Source: Nymphaea colorata (lineage: Eukaryota; Streptophyta; Magnoliopsida; Nymphaeales; Nymphaeaceae). From it: a DNA stretch of 64,000 bases. The notes under the pieces are model-generated. The model searched no databases, had not been told where the DNA came from, and was given only the letters and a program-made list of their open reading frames with translations. Of this stretch, positions 1 to 13,100 are shown piece by piece. The stretch covers positions 4,580,268-4,644,267 of the forward strand of contig NC_045144.1 in NCBI RefSeq assembly GCF_008831285.2, given 5' to 3'. Every line of letters starts with the position of its first letter. Position 1 is the stretch's first letter. A program made the position numbers and the translations under genes.

Positions 1-675
1 ACTTTTTTCATTTTCAATTTTGTATTTTAATGTGAACTATATAGTCATTAACCATACTAAAATCGTGCACGAGTATGACACATATAATCAAGGTTGAAAA
101 AAAAAGAAAAACTATAGAGAAAAAAAAAATTAGTCCAGCATATCAAACAGGGTTTTCAAAATCCCTACATTTAAAACCTTATATGTGAGAATTTAAGATC
201 AGCTATCAAACGTAGCTACCTTAATGTTGTCAAGCTTGCTTCTTCTTAAGCCGAATCGGTGAAGCTACCAATTTGTGATTCGATTGACTGATGAATCGGC
301 TGTGAATCAACCAAACAAAAAATCAAAATAAAAGCAAATATAAAGAAAAAAATTTATTTTTTAAAATATTTTAAAGGAGCTCATCGAGTTCCGGACCATT
401 GAATCATTGGCACCGATCCGATTCAAGTCCTGAAAACACCGACTCGAGTCCACTAGGTCACGGATCTTACGCACTGGTTGACGTCCATGCGACATTGATT
501 CCCCACGATCTGAGACCAATAAATGGTCTTCCTTTGACCTCTTGACTCCCAAGAACGCCTTCATTTGGTCCACGCGTAAGCCTTCTCCTCTACGTGTTCT
601 CTCTTCAATCCACACTCCCTTCTCCACTGAATTATGAAGTTGAATGTCAAAGGGCTGACTTGTGCATCTTCCACT
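1..675. other. AT-rich spacer upstream of the ERF gene
   Basis: No gene is supported here. The first 350 bases are A/T-rich with A runs. Positions about 250-310 hold three or four copies of the word GAATCGG and its complement, resembling other word repeats in this window. The rest is presumably the promoter of the ERF gene. Confidence 0.6.
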
Positions 676-684
676 TATATATAC
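676..684 (+). promoter_or_regulatory. TATA box of the ERF gene
   Basis: TATATATAC lies about 40-47 bases before the ATG at 723. With normal TATA-to-start spacing, transcription would begin near 705-710 and leave a leader under 20 bases. The position supports the ATG at 723 over the longer open frame that begins upstream of this box. Confidence 0.55.
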
Positions 685-722
685 GCTCACCCCCTCAAGA
701 GCTCCTCAGTGCGAAGAAGAAG

Positions 723-1187
723 ATGCAGAGATCCGAAGGTGTCATCGCCAGAAACCCGTACAGAGGAGTTCGCCGCAGGAAATGGGGGAAGTGGGTGTCG
801 GAGATCCGGCTCCCGGGCTCCAGGGACCGGCTGTGGCTCGGCTCCTACTCCACTCCAGAGGCAGCAGCTGTGGCGCACGACACTGCCGTCTTCTGCCTCC
901 GGGGCCCGAGCGCAGTCAGCACCCTGAATTTCCCCTGCAATGTCTCCCCGTACCTCCGGCTCGACATGTCGCCCAAGTCTGTGAGGAAAGCCGCGGCGGA
1001 GGCGGGCATGGCTGCGGACAAACAACTCGCGCCGCCCAAGATGCAGCAGGAAATCGCCATGGGCGCGGTGCAGGAAGGTCACAAGGGCGAGATATGGGGA
1101 GAAGATCACTTGTTCTCCAGAGGACAGGTGCAGAGTGAAGAAGAGTTGAGCATCTCAGTCGACGATATGGAAATATTATTACTGTAA
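723..1187 (+). CDS. AP2/ERF-domain transcription factor, ERF017/018/019-like (DREB A-5 type)
   Basis: Intronless, 154 residues. A single AP2 DNA-binding domain occupies about residues 10-70, with [19 protein letters not shown], then [20 protein letters not shown], and a closing LNFP. Val at domain position 14 (KWV) follows the DREB rule, but position 19 is Leu rather than Glu, as in the ERF016-019 group as I recall it. Family members are usually nuclear regulators binding GCC-box or DRE-like promoter sites in stress and wound responses. The tail is acidic and ends [15 protein letters not shown], a plausible activation patch. The frame is open upstream to 594, but the TATA box at 676-684 makes the ATG at 723 the likely start. 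Short length and lack of introns fit the ERF017/019 type. The exact orthologue cannot be fixed by reading. Confidence 0.93.
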   Translation: MQRSEGVIARNPYRGVRRRKWGKWVSEIRLPGSRDRLWLGSYSTPEAAAVAHDTAVFCLRGPSAVSTLNFPCNVSPYLRLDMSPKSVRKAAAEAGMAADKQLAPPKMQQEIAMGAVQEGHKGEIWGEDHLFSRGQVQSEEELSISVDDMEILLL

Positions 1188-1439
1188 TTTGCTGTCCGTT
1201 TTCTATATAGCTTTCTCATGGTTCGGCAAAGAAAACCATGTGAAATAAGATTCTGTATATGTATATGTAGATCGATTTACACATAATCAAAATCAGAATT
1301 AGTACTAATTTACTCTTTTAACTTCGGAAATCTTTATATTAGTGAATTTGTGAAGAAAATGTGATTCTATTAGTAATCAAATCACGGGTTTGGTATACAT
1401 TAGTAACGATGAATATCAATTCTATTCAAACGAGTTTGT
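1188..1439. other. 3' flank of the ERF gene
   Basis: AT-rich. AATAAG near 1244 could serve as a poly(A) signal. Nothing else is recognised. Confidence 0.4.
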
Positions 1440-2120
1440 GGAGTCTTAATCAAAGTTGAGCTCAACGTTGAGCTCGAGTTGCTTTTATGAAGCTATTGAA
1501 ACTCGAGCCAAGTTGAGTTCGTGGTGTCATTAGTCGAGCCAAATTCGAGTTGATTGAACTTGGGTACATGTGGGATCCACATGGTCACAAAGATTGATTT
1601 GGGTCATACCAGTCCAAACTCCGAAAGAAAGCTCACCTTTTTTGTTATACAAGGAGTGATGTGGACTGGCTCGGCAAAATTGAACCTCGAGCTCAAATTC
1701 AAATGTATGGTCGAAATGAATAGTTGACTTTGAATTTTAAAAATTCAACTCATTTAAATTTGACTTGGTTTTGGGTTGACTGATATATGTTTTACATAAA
1801 CAATTACAATTAAAATTAAACGAGTAGAGGTCGAGCTTGATACAACTTCGAGTTGAACTCGAGTCGACTCTATAGAGCTCAACTCGAGTTGGAACATGTA
1901 GTGGAGCTCGAGCTTGATACAACTTCGACTTGAACTCAAGTCGATTATATAGAGCTCAACTCGAGTTGGAACATATACTGGAGCTCGAGCTTGATACAAC
2001 TTAGAGTCGATTCTATAAAGCTCAACTCGAGTTCAAACAGTGTTCAAGCTTGAGCTTTTTCGATCGAGTCAAGCTTAAGGTGGCATAATTTAAACTCGAC
2101 TCGGCTCATGTACAACTTTA
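1440..2120. repeat. Degenerate GAGCTCGA-word repeat
   Basis: About 680 bases in which variants of GAGCTCGAGTT and its complement recur every 10-30 bases on both strands, so the sequence can fold on itself. The right end, near 2095-2120, reads like the right TIR of the intact element at 58377-58838 (CTCGGCTCATGTACAAC), so this may be an old member of that family. No left TIR or target-site duplication was found. It contains the 77-bp tandem array at 1833-2040. Confidence 0.6.
1833..2040. repeat. 77-bp tandem repeat, about 2.7 copies
   Basis: Units start at 1833, 1910 and 1987 with GAGCTTGATACAACTT. The first two are almost identical and exactly 77 bases apart; the third lost an internal piece. 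Each unit holds a CTCGAG-centred palindrome. Confidence 0.85.
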
Positions 2121-2691
2121 ATTATTACATGGTAACAAAATTTAAGACGCCAGACACGGATATGCAATGGGGAGGTATGAAAGTGCCTCCTCCTCTTGTT
2201 GACAATAAGTAAACCCTTTAGCGGATTGTCACCATGGAAGCACTTGCCATCAGAGGCAAAGGTATGGCCCCCTTTTGAATTAAAAAATAAATTTTTTATT
2301 TATAAATTTTGAAACTTTTATCTTAACCTAAAAAAATATAAAAAATTATATAAATTATATCTCGATTAAAATTGTAAATCTATAATTTAACTCCACAACA
2401 AGAGTTATCATAACATGTAACTTCATCACGCGACCCCTTCCGTCATGCCTTCTTCCCATAATGGGAAGTCGTAACCAAATTCGTTATTTCATCATCAAAT
2501 GGAATTCAGTTCAAAACTTTTAAAAGGTACTTGAGAAAGCAACCACCGAACTTGTTTTAATCTAATATTTCTTTCATCATCAAAATAGAGACAACTTCAT
2601 GCTTATTACAAATCACATGACAAGTTCAACAACGGAAGCCCAGGTTGGCACTAGAAGGAAGCTCATGACTAGTGGCTGTGGCCGACGTCCT
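2121..2691. other. Spacer downstream of the dehydrogenase gene
   Basis: AT-rich with poly(A)-like stretches around 2280-2400. No gene is seen. The part next to 2691 is presumably the 3' UTR of the minus-strand dehydrogenase. Confidence 0.45.
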
Positions 2692-5219
2692 TCACCTCTG
2701 CCACTGGGGAGAAGAAGCCTGCTCAGGGCTGGGTGCCGGCAAGGGTGGCTTCCTCGGGGAAGTGGGCTCGGTGAGCCGAGTAGCGCCGAGCGGGAGCGGT
2801 GAGATCTTCCTTTGGGTGGCGGCGGAGGCGCCCAAGTCCAGAAACAGCAGCCTGAAAGTCCAGCCAAGCACATCCGGTGCAAACAACTTGTAGAGGAGGA
2901 AGATGTTGTACCAGTTGGCAGGCTTCACGTAAGGCTCCCTCCTACAGGCTCCATTCACTATCTGCCTCGCATACTCTTGTACATGCTTTCCGGTCACCGT
3001 CACCTGCATGAAATGAAATCATATATATGTATAAAATTTTCAAGATACTTTAGTTGAGATACACATATAGATGCATGCACCTCTCTTTCCTCCTTCCACT
3101 GCATCTCAGCTCCTTCCTCCAGCATGAACTTGCCTCCTGCCATCTCGCTCCCTATGGAACCATGCGTGGCTATGGTCACCCCCACCTCTTCACCCAGTTC
3201 GAACCTCAACGTCTCATAGAAGTTGGTCAGAGCAGCCTTCGCAGCCTGCGTCCATGCATGCATTTAATTTCAGACAGAACAAACAAACACACCATAAGAT
3301 GAGGGCATTAATGGTGCACCAACATGAGTAAGATGGTTCACAAGTTTTTTTTGGTGGGGCACTCATTCAATACTTTTAATTTTTTTGAAACACTTACATG
3401 TATAACAATCATATATATCAAAATATTAACATATATATTAAACTAATTATGTAAGGATGGTGTGGGCAATACCAAACACCATGTGGTTACGCTAACCACA
3501 GAGCTCAGCTAGCTTTTTTGAGCAAATCTGAACCCAGCATGAGCATCTTCATTGAGATTGATTATAAACTCAAAAAGAAGCCTAAATACGCTCCTTGAAT
3601 TCAATATTCATGTCTAACATTAAACTTGCCCCCATACTGAGCCTACACTGAGTTGAGTTGAGCTCGACCTCAACTCCAATTCGAGTCAGGTTCAAGCTAA
3701 TGTTGGTGGGATCAGTGTGTCGGACTCACAGAGTAGAGGCTCATTCGTGGCATGGGCATCCAGTTTTCGACGGACGCGTTGACGACGACCCGGCCGTTGC
3801 TTCGCCTCAAATGCGGCAGCGCCGCATACGTGGGATTAACATTTCCCCAGAAGTTTATATCCTGTCATGCAAACACCAACCGATTCAATCAAGCAAGCAA
3901 TCGATATCGACGTTATCATCCACCTCTCGATCGGGATTTCTTTTGGACGATCATCAGTTAAAACCCTGCATCAATGAACTAAGATGTTTGCAGAAAAGTA
4001 AAACCGAGCATGAAGAAGATTCACCAGCAGAAGTGGGAAAACAGAAGTGTCCGTTGCATCCTCGAAGAAGAATGTGTGCCCTAAGCTTGCAGTGTTCACT
4101 AGATGGTTAACTGCCAAGAACAAGATCGAAAGTATTAGGATCCAATACTAGATTCAGATTCAGTACCACATATGCCATTTTCACAACCGTCAATGAGTTA
4201 GGTTTTTGAATTTGGAGATGATATCAATGGATGGAATCTAATAATTTCAAAATGCAATAACGCATTTTGATTACCTAGACCTTATATTCAAGGTCCGATT
4301 TCACTTGGGCATACCTTAAATTAATGGTTAATTTAAGCCGATGACTTGAGATTCATGGACTTTCAGATGCAAGAATATCTTGCAGGCTTATTATGTTGGA
4401 ATCCATGCATTATTCAAACTTCAAACAAGATTTTAAATCGTTACTGAAATTCAAGAATTGAAATCGGAAACTGAAGATCTCATATCAGCTAGCTAGGATC
4501 TTAATCGGTGATCATGATCTTAGAACGGAGCTAACATATAAGGTAGCAATAGCATGCATGTCAACAAGGTTCAGACTAGGCTAATAGAGAGCCCAGTCTA
4601 AGCTGGCTGAGCCCAATAATTACTAGCTGAGCCAGGTTATGACTGACGATTCTTCATATCAACCGACCGGCCGGCCGGCCGTCTGTCTCAGAAGCAGAAG
4701 GCTGTTGTCGCAGATTATTGGTAGGTGTGGATAACTAACCGCGGCCAAATCGGTTGACGGCCTCATCGACGAATCGCCTGCAGTCCTCTTCCTTGACGAC
4801 GTCGGCGGCCATGACCAGCACCTGCCTGGCCCCCATCTGCCTGGCCCTCTCCCTGATCCCCCGCAGCCTCCCCTCCCTCCTTGCCACCAGCACCAAGTTC
4901 GCCCTCCTCTTCGCGTACTCATACGCTATATGCTGCATTTAGTTAATTAATTCACAGCTCCATTAATGCTCCTCAAGATCCATGATGCTATCCTTTGTGG
5001 GTATTGAAAAGAAAGACAACCCAACTGTTCTTTTACCTCTCCGATCCCAGAGGAAGCGCCGGTGATGATGACAACCTTGTCGTCCATGTTCTCAGCGGCG
5101 TAGCTGCGGTAGAGCCACTCGCAGGCGTGTAAGAAGACCAAGGACGGCCATGCAAAGGCCAGCATCACCATCCCCGCCGTCGGCGCCACCAAGTTCAGCA
5201 CCAGATTCAGCAGACCCAT
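2692..5219 (-). CDS. 11-beta-hydroxysteroid dehydrogenase-like (steroleosin-type) SDR with altered NNAG motif
   Basis: Six exons on the minus strand: 5219-5037, 4932-4740, 4110-4025, 3861-3730, 3245-3081, 3003-2692. All junctions are GT-AG and in phase, giving 356 residues, close to the usual ~350. Steroleosins are NADP(H)-dependent sterol dehydrogenases anchored to oil bodies or ER by an N-terminal hydrophobic segment with a proline knob; here residues 6-32 are hydrophobic with prolines at 13 and 25. The cofactor motif TGASSGIGE is at 53-61. Ser184, Tyr197 and Lys201 (YSAAK, assembled across an intron) and Asn157 in INFWG keep catalytic spacing. However, the structural NNAG motif reads NTAS at 131-134, and the usual TPG after strand 6 reads THG. 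This is probably a diverged paralogue; activity is uncertain. The C-terminus after about residue 330 is low-complexity. Confidence 0.85.
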
Positions 5220-6823
5220 GATCCTTTTTTCGCCTTCTTCTGCTCAGCGGAAGCAGGGTCGTCGTTTCCTATGATCAGAGAGTGATGAAGAAGATAGAGA
5301 GATGAAGACCAGGGGAGGATGACTTGTAACTTAAGGGTGATCGGTGTGGAGAGAGAGGAAGATGGATAGAGGCTCCTGGGTGTACACATGGTGGGTGTGC
5401 TCGCCATGGCTGGACAGGTGGGGAGAGGTGTTAATGGTAAAGGCCTCCAAGTTTTGTCGGGGCGTCATGCTTTGACGTAGGCCTCAAAATATCATATGTT
5501 ATTGTTGCAAGAATAATAAAAATAAATAATTAATTATTACATTAAATAACGTTATTATACTAGTTACGTCATAAAAATAAAGATTTCTTATTTTTTACTT
5601 TCACCGAAACCCACTAGGTCATATCCCTTTTAGTTTTTTTCCTTTTTTTTTTTTATCTTAATTACATTTACTGTATAACCTTTAACTTGAATGTCACGAT
5701 GTTACGATTAGAGGAATGACACAATGAAATGTAACATCCGCCCCGTTATTCGAACCTTGAACCTATTAAAGATAAACCGTGTTATGTGTTAATTAGGTCA
5801 TCCAAGTCACCAAATTCATGCAAACCACAAATCTTAATACAATTTAGATGACACCATTAAATGCTCACTTTTATGGAAACCAAGTCTTTTAATGAGTTTC
5901 TAAAAAATTGCTTTCAAATATAATTGACACATTAAGAATAAATTTTTCTTTTAGTAAGAGGCCCTAGGCTCTTCATTTCCATTTTTAGCACTAGTATTGT
6001 GAAAACAAGGAAAATACACTAAAAAAAGTTCAAGTTTTACCTTCAAAACCTGGTTTTGGGCTGTCATCCAAGTGACAAATAAGACACTAATTTTAACTTT
6101 CCTCATTAGAAGGAGGACACATCTTAGTTAAAATACAAACTTATTGTGCTTCCTTCACCAACCTAATAGCAAACCTCAAACATAGGCTAAAATTAGAACT
6201 AACTAAAATTTGGAGAACTTCAGAAACTAGACCTAATTTAACTCTAAAATAACTTCAATACATAATTAGAACAACTAACTAAACGAGAGAGAGGAAGAAA
6301 AGAATATCTAGAGAACCCCTAAGGTATTTAGATGAAATGAAATTAAATCTAGCGAGTACTTTGTTTTCCACAGACAGGCTAGCCTGTTTACATGGAAAAT
6401 ATTGACAGAGATAACTCGTGAAACTTTTTTTATTAAGTGGTGGAAAAAACTTAAGGTGAGCTTTTTATCAATAAAAGAAATATCAATGTTCTGCCTTCAT
6501 TATCACGAAAAGTTCAGGTTCGTTTTTCAAAATTTCCCAAATTGAAAGATCTGTTCCCTCCCTTTCTCTCTCTCTCTCTCTCCGTGCGTGTAAGAAAGAG
6601 GTGGAGAGGAAATTTAGCGGGCGAGAAGCCCTTCGCCCCGTGAATTGTAACAGTTGAAGGGATGGATTGCCAACCGCAGAGCGACGCATCCCATTTCCAG
6701 AACGAGTGCGCTGTGTCTGTGGGAAGACCTCTCTCTTCCCTCCCCTTCATTCCTTCTGTTCTTCATCCTTATTACCTGGCCTACTTTCCTAAATTAAACC
6801 ACAAATAGTGTTCTCTCTCTCAC
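5220..6823. other. Spacer between the dehydrogenase and kinase genes
   Basis: The first ~200 bases are the leader and promoter of the minus-strand dehydrogenase. The rest is AT-rich with no gene; a CT run lies near 6563-6581. Short open frames at 6483-6750 look like chance frames. Confidence 0.5.
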
Positions 6824-6868
6824 AGAGAGAGAGAGAGAGAGAGAGGGAGGGAGGGAGGGAGGGAGAGA
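6824..6868. repeat. (GA)n / (GGGA)n microsatellite
   Basis: About 11 GA units run into five GGGA units. It lies about 515 bases before the kinase ATG, so it may be in that gene's promoter or leader. Confidence 0.9.
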
Positions 6869-7381
6869 ACACCACCATTGGGAATTGGTAGAAGGAAAAG
6901 GCCGCCACTGAGCTGCAGACTGATGATGTTGAATCAGTAACGCCGTTTCGTAGCTTATAGAAATTTTGGGTGGTGACCGAAGCCTGATCTTTTTCATGAT
7001 TTGTTTGGAAGGTGTCATTCATACGTGGATTTCGTGAAGTTGGTCCTTGACAAAATTGGCTACGGATTAAGTTTTTATGGTTTATTGAGATCTTTTGGGG
7101 TTTTGTTGCATTCTACATATGGTGGTGAATGGGAATCCAAGGGCAATATATAGGTTCGGTGGCATGCAGTTTTTGGATTTGAAAGCGAATTTGGTTCCTG
7201 TTTATGGTGATTCATGATGAGAAGCCTTTGAACTGTTCAAGACTCAGGCGTACCGAGAACCCTGGCGGAATTCGGATGAATGATGCTTGAGTTCTCGGCT
7301 TACTGCTTCCTGGGCTATCGCCATTTCTAGGAGTTGTTTGATTCGAGTTGCCTGCGAGGAAACACGGGGCTGTTTGAGACT
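6869..7381 (+). other. Probable leader region of the kinase gene
   Basis: About 510 bases before the ATG at 7382, less AT-rich than the spacer. Several short upstream ATGs are present. The transcript start cannot be fixed. Confidence 0.4.
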
Positions 7382-10300
7382 ATGGGCTGCATCTGCTCTA
7401 AATCTGCGAGAAAAGATGCGAAAGAGGGCAGCGTCCGTCGAGGTAAAGGCTCCATCAAGATCTCCGCATCGTCTCGACGGCTGCGTGTCGTCCCCTCCCG
7501 GAAGGACGAGGTGGTGGTGGAGCCAGAAGCCGCGACGGACAAGGACGCGAGGGCGAGGCAAGTATTAAAGCCTTCCGAGAACGTTGTGGTGCTCCCAGCG
7601 TCGTCTGCAGGAGAGAAGAAGGCTGATAAGGTGGATAAGCAGACAGAGGGATCGGTTAAGAAGCCACAAAGGACGCAGCCGAGGGATGACACTTCTGATA
7701 TCGCTGCGAAGGAGAATCATGGCTTGTGGGCCGGCAATGTGCCAAACCAGTTGGAGGGAGAGCAGATAGCAGCGGGATGGCCGTCCTGGCTCACGTCAGT
7801 TGCGGGAGAAGCCATCAAAGGGTGGATTCCTCGTCGGGCTGATTCATTCGAGAAATTAGACAAGGTTGGTAACCAACTTCTTCTTTTCTGATACGTGAAA
7901 GTTTCCATTCTAGTTGCTTTTATTTGTAGTGGGCATCTAAAAATCGTTGTTTTCCTGCTTTAGATCCAGCATATAGTGGTCTATTTGATGCTTCCTCTGT
8001 CAAACTCTCAGTGCTCCATACTCGCATGTCTTGTTCACCTTCTTCTGGCTCGTGTTCAGAATGCTTTGCATTCCTTGGCTTTCTTTTTCGTTTTTCTCTA
8101 GGGAGTTTGCAGCCCATAAAATTTTGCGTTGAAGTGATTGGATAATAGATGCAGTTTGATAAAGCAATAACTTAATTATCGAATATTGATTACGGACCTT
8201 CTGACTCTGCCTTGCGTTAGAGGATGAAATTCTCAAAAACTTTATTAATTTCTTTTTGAGAAAGCGGCAACATAATCTTTCACACTAGTTTAACACTTGC
8301 CACAATAGAGTCCTTCAATTCGCTTGGCGGCCCTTCAGAAAAATTGATTTGGGGAGTTCGAAAGCAACTAGCCAAGCATCAGGTACTTCTGTTGCCTTTC
8401 CACGATCTGGCAGTTGGGGAACATGTCTGAAGAATGTCTCCTTTGGTGTTACTTCTTAGAAATTGAAATACATCCTTTTATGGCTCAGATTTGTTGTTTT
8501 AAGACGGCCATGCCCCTCGCAGTGCCAACACATGACTAACTAAGAGATATCGATTAGATCCATCTTCATTCCTTCGTTTAGAAGGCAGTTTTTTACTGGA
8601 TGTATTCAGATTCAATATTTCATGTGAAATCACCATTTATATCACATAAAGTTCTTCATTCATTTTACCCACAATCCCCAAGCCAAAATCGATCTGTCAT
8701 TCCTCTCCTTCCTGTTGTTCTCTCCCTGCTATGCTCAAACGTTTTTCTATTACAAAGTTATGCATATGATTTCCTAGCATCTACGGCAATTTCTATAAAT
8801 CCACGCTCTTTTATTTTAGGCTTTTAGCTCTCTGTTTACCTGCTTTACCTTGTCTGCTTAATACTTATTTTCCACCATGGCTTAACTTCGCATCTGCTGA
8901 ATCTTGATCTTAGATTGGCCAAGGAACCTACAGTAACGTATATAAAGCCCGGGACCTTGAGACAGGCAAAATTGTAGCATTGAAGAAAGTGCGCTTTGTA
9001 AATATGGATCCTGAAAGTGTTCGGTTCATGGCACGAGAAATTAACATCCTTCGCAGGCTTGACCATCCAAATGTTGTGAAGCTTGAAGGGCTCGTGACAT
9101 CAAGAATGTCCTGTGGTTTGTACCTTGTTTTTGAGTACATGGAGCATGACCTTGCTGGACTTTCCTGCACTGCCGGTGTCAAGTTCACAGAGCCACAGGT
9201 ACTGACTCGCTACGTTTCGCTTTTCCATTTAATATTGAGAGGTTTGTGTCATCTGCTGCTTATATTATAGATGATAAATAAGCTTTTGCTTTTATACTCA
9301 AAAGTTGGACTTGGCAGATCAAATGCTACATGAAGCAGCTGCTATTGGGGCTCGAGCACTGCCACAGTCGGGGAGTTCTTCATCGAGATATTAAGGGCTC
9401 AAACCTTTTGATCGATAATAATGGCATCCTCCAGATAGCAGACTTCGGGCTGGCAACCTTTTTCAATCCCGATCAAAAGCAGCCATTGACAAGCCGGGTG
9501 GTGACACTATGGTACCGGCCTCCAGAGCTTTTACTTGGTGCAACAGAATATGGTGTTGCAGTTGATTTGTGGAGTGCTGGTTGCATCCTAGCTGAACTCT
9601 TTGCAGGCAAGCCCATCATGCCAGGTCGTACTGAGGTACTTCTTCTATTCCTTGCATCCCAAGTTAAAAATAAGTAATTAATACTTCATGACCGGTTTCA
9701 TAATTCTGTTTCATTTTTTTCTTCTTTCATCTCTTAAATTGTTGGTTTCTATTTTTCCGACGGTATCTTCCTCGCAACCCTGATCTTGTGGTTCGTAAGA
9801 TTGTTGCAGGCTCACACTGTATTGTTTTTTAGGTGGAACAGCTGCACAAGATCTTTAAGCTATGTGGTTCACCAACTGAGGATTACTGGAAAAAATCAAA
9901 GCTGCAGAATGCGACTCTTTTTAAACCACATCATCCTTACAAGCGCTGTTTCAGAGAGACATTCAAGGATTTTCCTGTCACAGCTTTGTCACTATTGGAT
10001 TCACTTCTTGCTATAGAACCAGAACACCGCAGGACAGCTACTGCTGCGCTTAAGAGTGAGGTGACATTTGATTTTGTACCACCATTCTTCTGCTGCTTCT
10101 GGGATCTTTTTCTCCTACCTGTTTTTCAACGTTGTCCTTGATCTTGTTCCTCTTTCTGTATTTCCTTTGCATTTTTGCTTTGATCTTTCTATGTCTTGAA
10201 GCTCTCATATTTGGTTGAAATGAAGTCCGCTTCTCGTGTTCAGGAATGAGAAATGAGATAAGAGCTTCACTTATTTTGAGCTCTGCACTATGGTTAGTGA

Positions 10301-13100
10301 CGTAAGCCACAAGCAGCTTATAAAGCAGATATTATCCAAGCCTGAGTTGCTCAGCTTGTTGAATAATATAAATAATCCTTACTTACACGTGTGTGTTTAT
10401 ATATAGCATCCATGCAAATGTTCTTGTCCGCATCTGCACACACACAAATATGTACCTATGTTTGTGCATATGTTTCCTGCTGTCCAGCAGCAGTATTTTG
10501 TCAACCTGCAATTTAACTCCTTCCATGCTCTCATCTATGAGACAAACATTTGGGATTGATTAAATCTCTTCAAAATTCATGGGCTATCCTTTCCAGGTTC
10601 ACCAAAAATTTGAAAAGCTGTACTTCTTTTGGACTAATATTCTTAACTATTCTTTGCTCTCTCTGTCCCCATGTACTTTCTAAAACAATATTTTATTTTT
10701 TTAATCTTTCCCTTTTTTTTTCTCTTAAACTTGTATGTATTTTATGGTCTTTGTTTTCAGCTCATCATTGTTACCTGGCTCGCTGTTGGTGTGCATAATT
10801 ATAGGTTTTCTAAAGCTTGTATTCTATAAATCATTGCAGTTCTTCACAACAAGGCCACTTGCCTGTGATCCATCAAGCTTGCCAAAATATCCGCCCAGCA
10901 AAGAGTTGGATGTTAAACTTCGTGACGAGGAAGCTAGAAGGTACCAAGCATTCCATACTTACTTAGAAATAGTGAACGTCATTGACAAAAATGTGCACGT
11001 TCAACTTCTGAATTCCATAAGAAGGCGACTTCTCTTAGTTTTCAAACTTCAGTTTTGACGGTTGGTCTTATAACACTTTCCAAAAGTTTTTGCTGAAATT
11101 TGATAGTAATGGCAATTTCACTGTTCATGAAAAATCTATCCTGCCGTTTCTTGTTCCTTACCAATTTCTTGTCCAAAAACCGACTGTGCAAACACTTCCT
11201 AATAGAAGCATATAAGTCTGTCACGGCCTAGAACAGTGGTTATTGACTTTCTTGAGGGTTTATCCAAATATTCATCGTTTAGAGTGTTGAATAAAGAATT
11301 CATGAAACCAGTTTCCGATTTCAATAAATACCTGACTTGGAAGGCAACTCAGATACCTGTCACTTTTTATTTAATGCAGCAAATAGTCAAGTTTATTGTA
11401 CTTGGACATAAGCCATTGTATTGGCCCTTTAGAGTTTAGAGTACCTTCATTTCCTTGCAAGAATTAACAAAAGCTGCTAGATTGAGATAGACATTTTTCC
11501 TAGTCGAGCTCATACAAGCATGCCTGGATGTTCTTAAATGAAAGAGTCATCTTGGCAGTGATAGATATCTACAAGTTAAACCAGCATGAAAGTTGATAAA
11601 CTCAACAATAGTGTAAAATACTCCTCATTGTCCTGTAAATCCATTTGTTTTCCTTGTTACAGGCAGAAAAGCAGTGATGAAAATGCTCATCAACCTGATA
11701 ACAAGACTAGAGGGGCAAGAGAACCTGGAGCAAAGCCAGCTCCAGATGCAACTGCTCAATTTCGAGCATCAATGCAGGTACTTTATTAATCGTTTAGCTG
11801 TTCACCCTTGCATAAGTACTCTAAAGTAAACTACACGTGTGGGAACAATTTGATCTTCATAGCTGATCAGAACTAGAGATTTTTTTTTCTTTTGTGGCAT
11901 TTTCACCTGGGAAAAAATTAAATAGACAAAATGGAACTTTGACGCAGCTACTGTTTGAATAATATACGTTTCTCCTTGTACTTTGTGGTGATTAGAAGAT
12001 GAAAGCACCAACTCATGTAATGGAGCAATTCAATGACAAAAACTAGTTTTTTCTGTTACCAATTTGCCTTTTTATTCCTCTCTAATGATTGAAACACTGA
12101 TTGAGTTTTCTGCCCTTTCCAGAGGAAGCAAGGACATTCAAATCCTAAAAGCAACCGTGAAAAGTATCATCATAAGATTGATGATACTCTTTTTCCAAAT
12201 GAACCTCCCAGGGCTGCATCGCTTGGAACCTCAAAGAATGTCTTATACCACTCTGGTCCTCTACTTCATCCTAATCAAGGGTGGAATAAGAAGCAAAAGG
12301 ATGGTGAAAACCAGACAATTCATGGCAGAACAGATGGTGGCAGTGGCAAGGGTGCAAAGCCCAGTGCAGAATTGAGATCACAAAGATCTTACATGCCCCA
12401 TATGGCATCTGAACTCTCATCTGATTTGCCGGCGAGAAGTAACAGCAAGCAAGAGCATAGTAGAGAAAAAGGGACTCGGATTTTGAACAAATACAGTCCA
12501 ATAGAGGTTTCTGAACAATCCGAGAGGCAACAACGGGCCCACCATCTGATAGATAGACCTGCTACTACTACTCATAAGAAGGATGAAAGAACTACTGGAT
12601 CAACAACAGTAAGTTATCATCATTAAGAGTTGCAAAAGCATATCAGTTCTAACTTAACCTGTAAATCCACTAAGATAATAAACTAATTTAGCAGTCACCT
12701 TCACCTTGTTAGCTTAGCCTAAGATGCATGTCCTTTTACAAGCAGTTCTCAGCCAAGTTGTGTGGATGTCATCCCTTTTCTTCACTGCTTCCTTTCCATG
12801 TCTACGCACTTTGTGCTGCCTCTTTCGTGCCAGAAACTTCTTATCCATCAAATGGAGAAAAATAAAAAATCTGTGAAATTTAGTGACAAGAGACGCTCTT
12901 ATTACTCTCATACTTGTTTACAGGCCTATGGACATAAAAAGAGCAGGATTCACTACTCTGGACCTCTTCTCCCTCCATCTGCAAACATAGACGAAATGCT
13001 GAAGGAGCATGAGCGGCAAATCCAACAGGCTGTACGGAAAGCTCGATTGGACAAAACCAAGACAAAAAAGAACCAAGAACTGGGAAGATACCAATTTTGA
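7382..13100 (+). CDS. CDK-like Ser/Thr protein kinase (plant At1g54610/IBS1-type), N-myristoylated
   Basis: Eight exons: 7382-7864, 8914-9198, 9318-9635, 9833-10060, 10840-10940, 11663-11777, 12123-12608, 12924-13100. All are in phase, giving 730 residues. The start MGCICSKS is a classic N-myristoylation plus palmitoylation signal, so membrane attachment is likely. A basic, charged region precedes the kinase domain (about 162-445). The glycine loop is IGQGTYSNV, the ATP-binding lysine is in VALKK (about 185), the C-helix reads MDPESVRFMAREI in place of PSTAIRE, the catalytic loop is HRDIKGSN (Asp about 280), followed by DFGLA (about 298) and RPPELLLGA. The long Ser/Lys-rich C-terminal half is typical of this plant family of roughly 600-750 residues. 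The PSTAIRE divergence argues against a cell-cycle CDK; some relatives act in defence priming. Substrate is unknown. Confidence 0.95.

Noticed and set aside
361-690. 109-codon minus-strand open frame before the ERF gene
   Set aside because: It overlaps the TATA region of the ERF gene, has no recognisable motifs and no promoter of its own.
3658-4110. 150-codon open frame on the + strand
   Set aside because: It covers exons 3 and 4 of the minus-strand dehydrogenase, which have splice and motif support.
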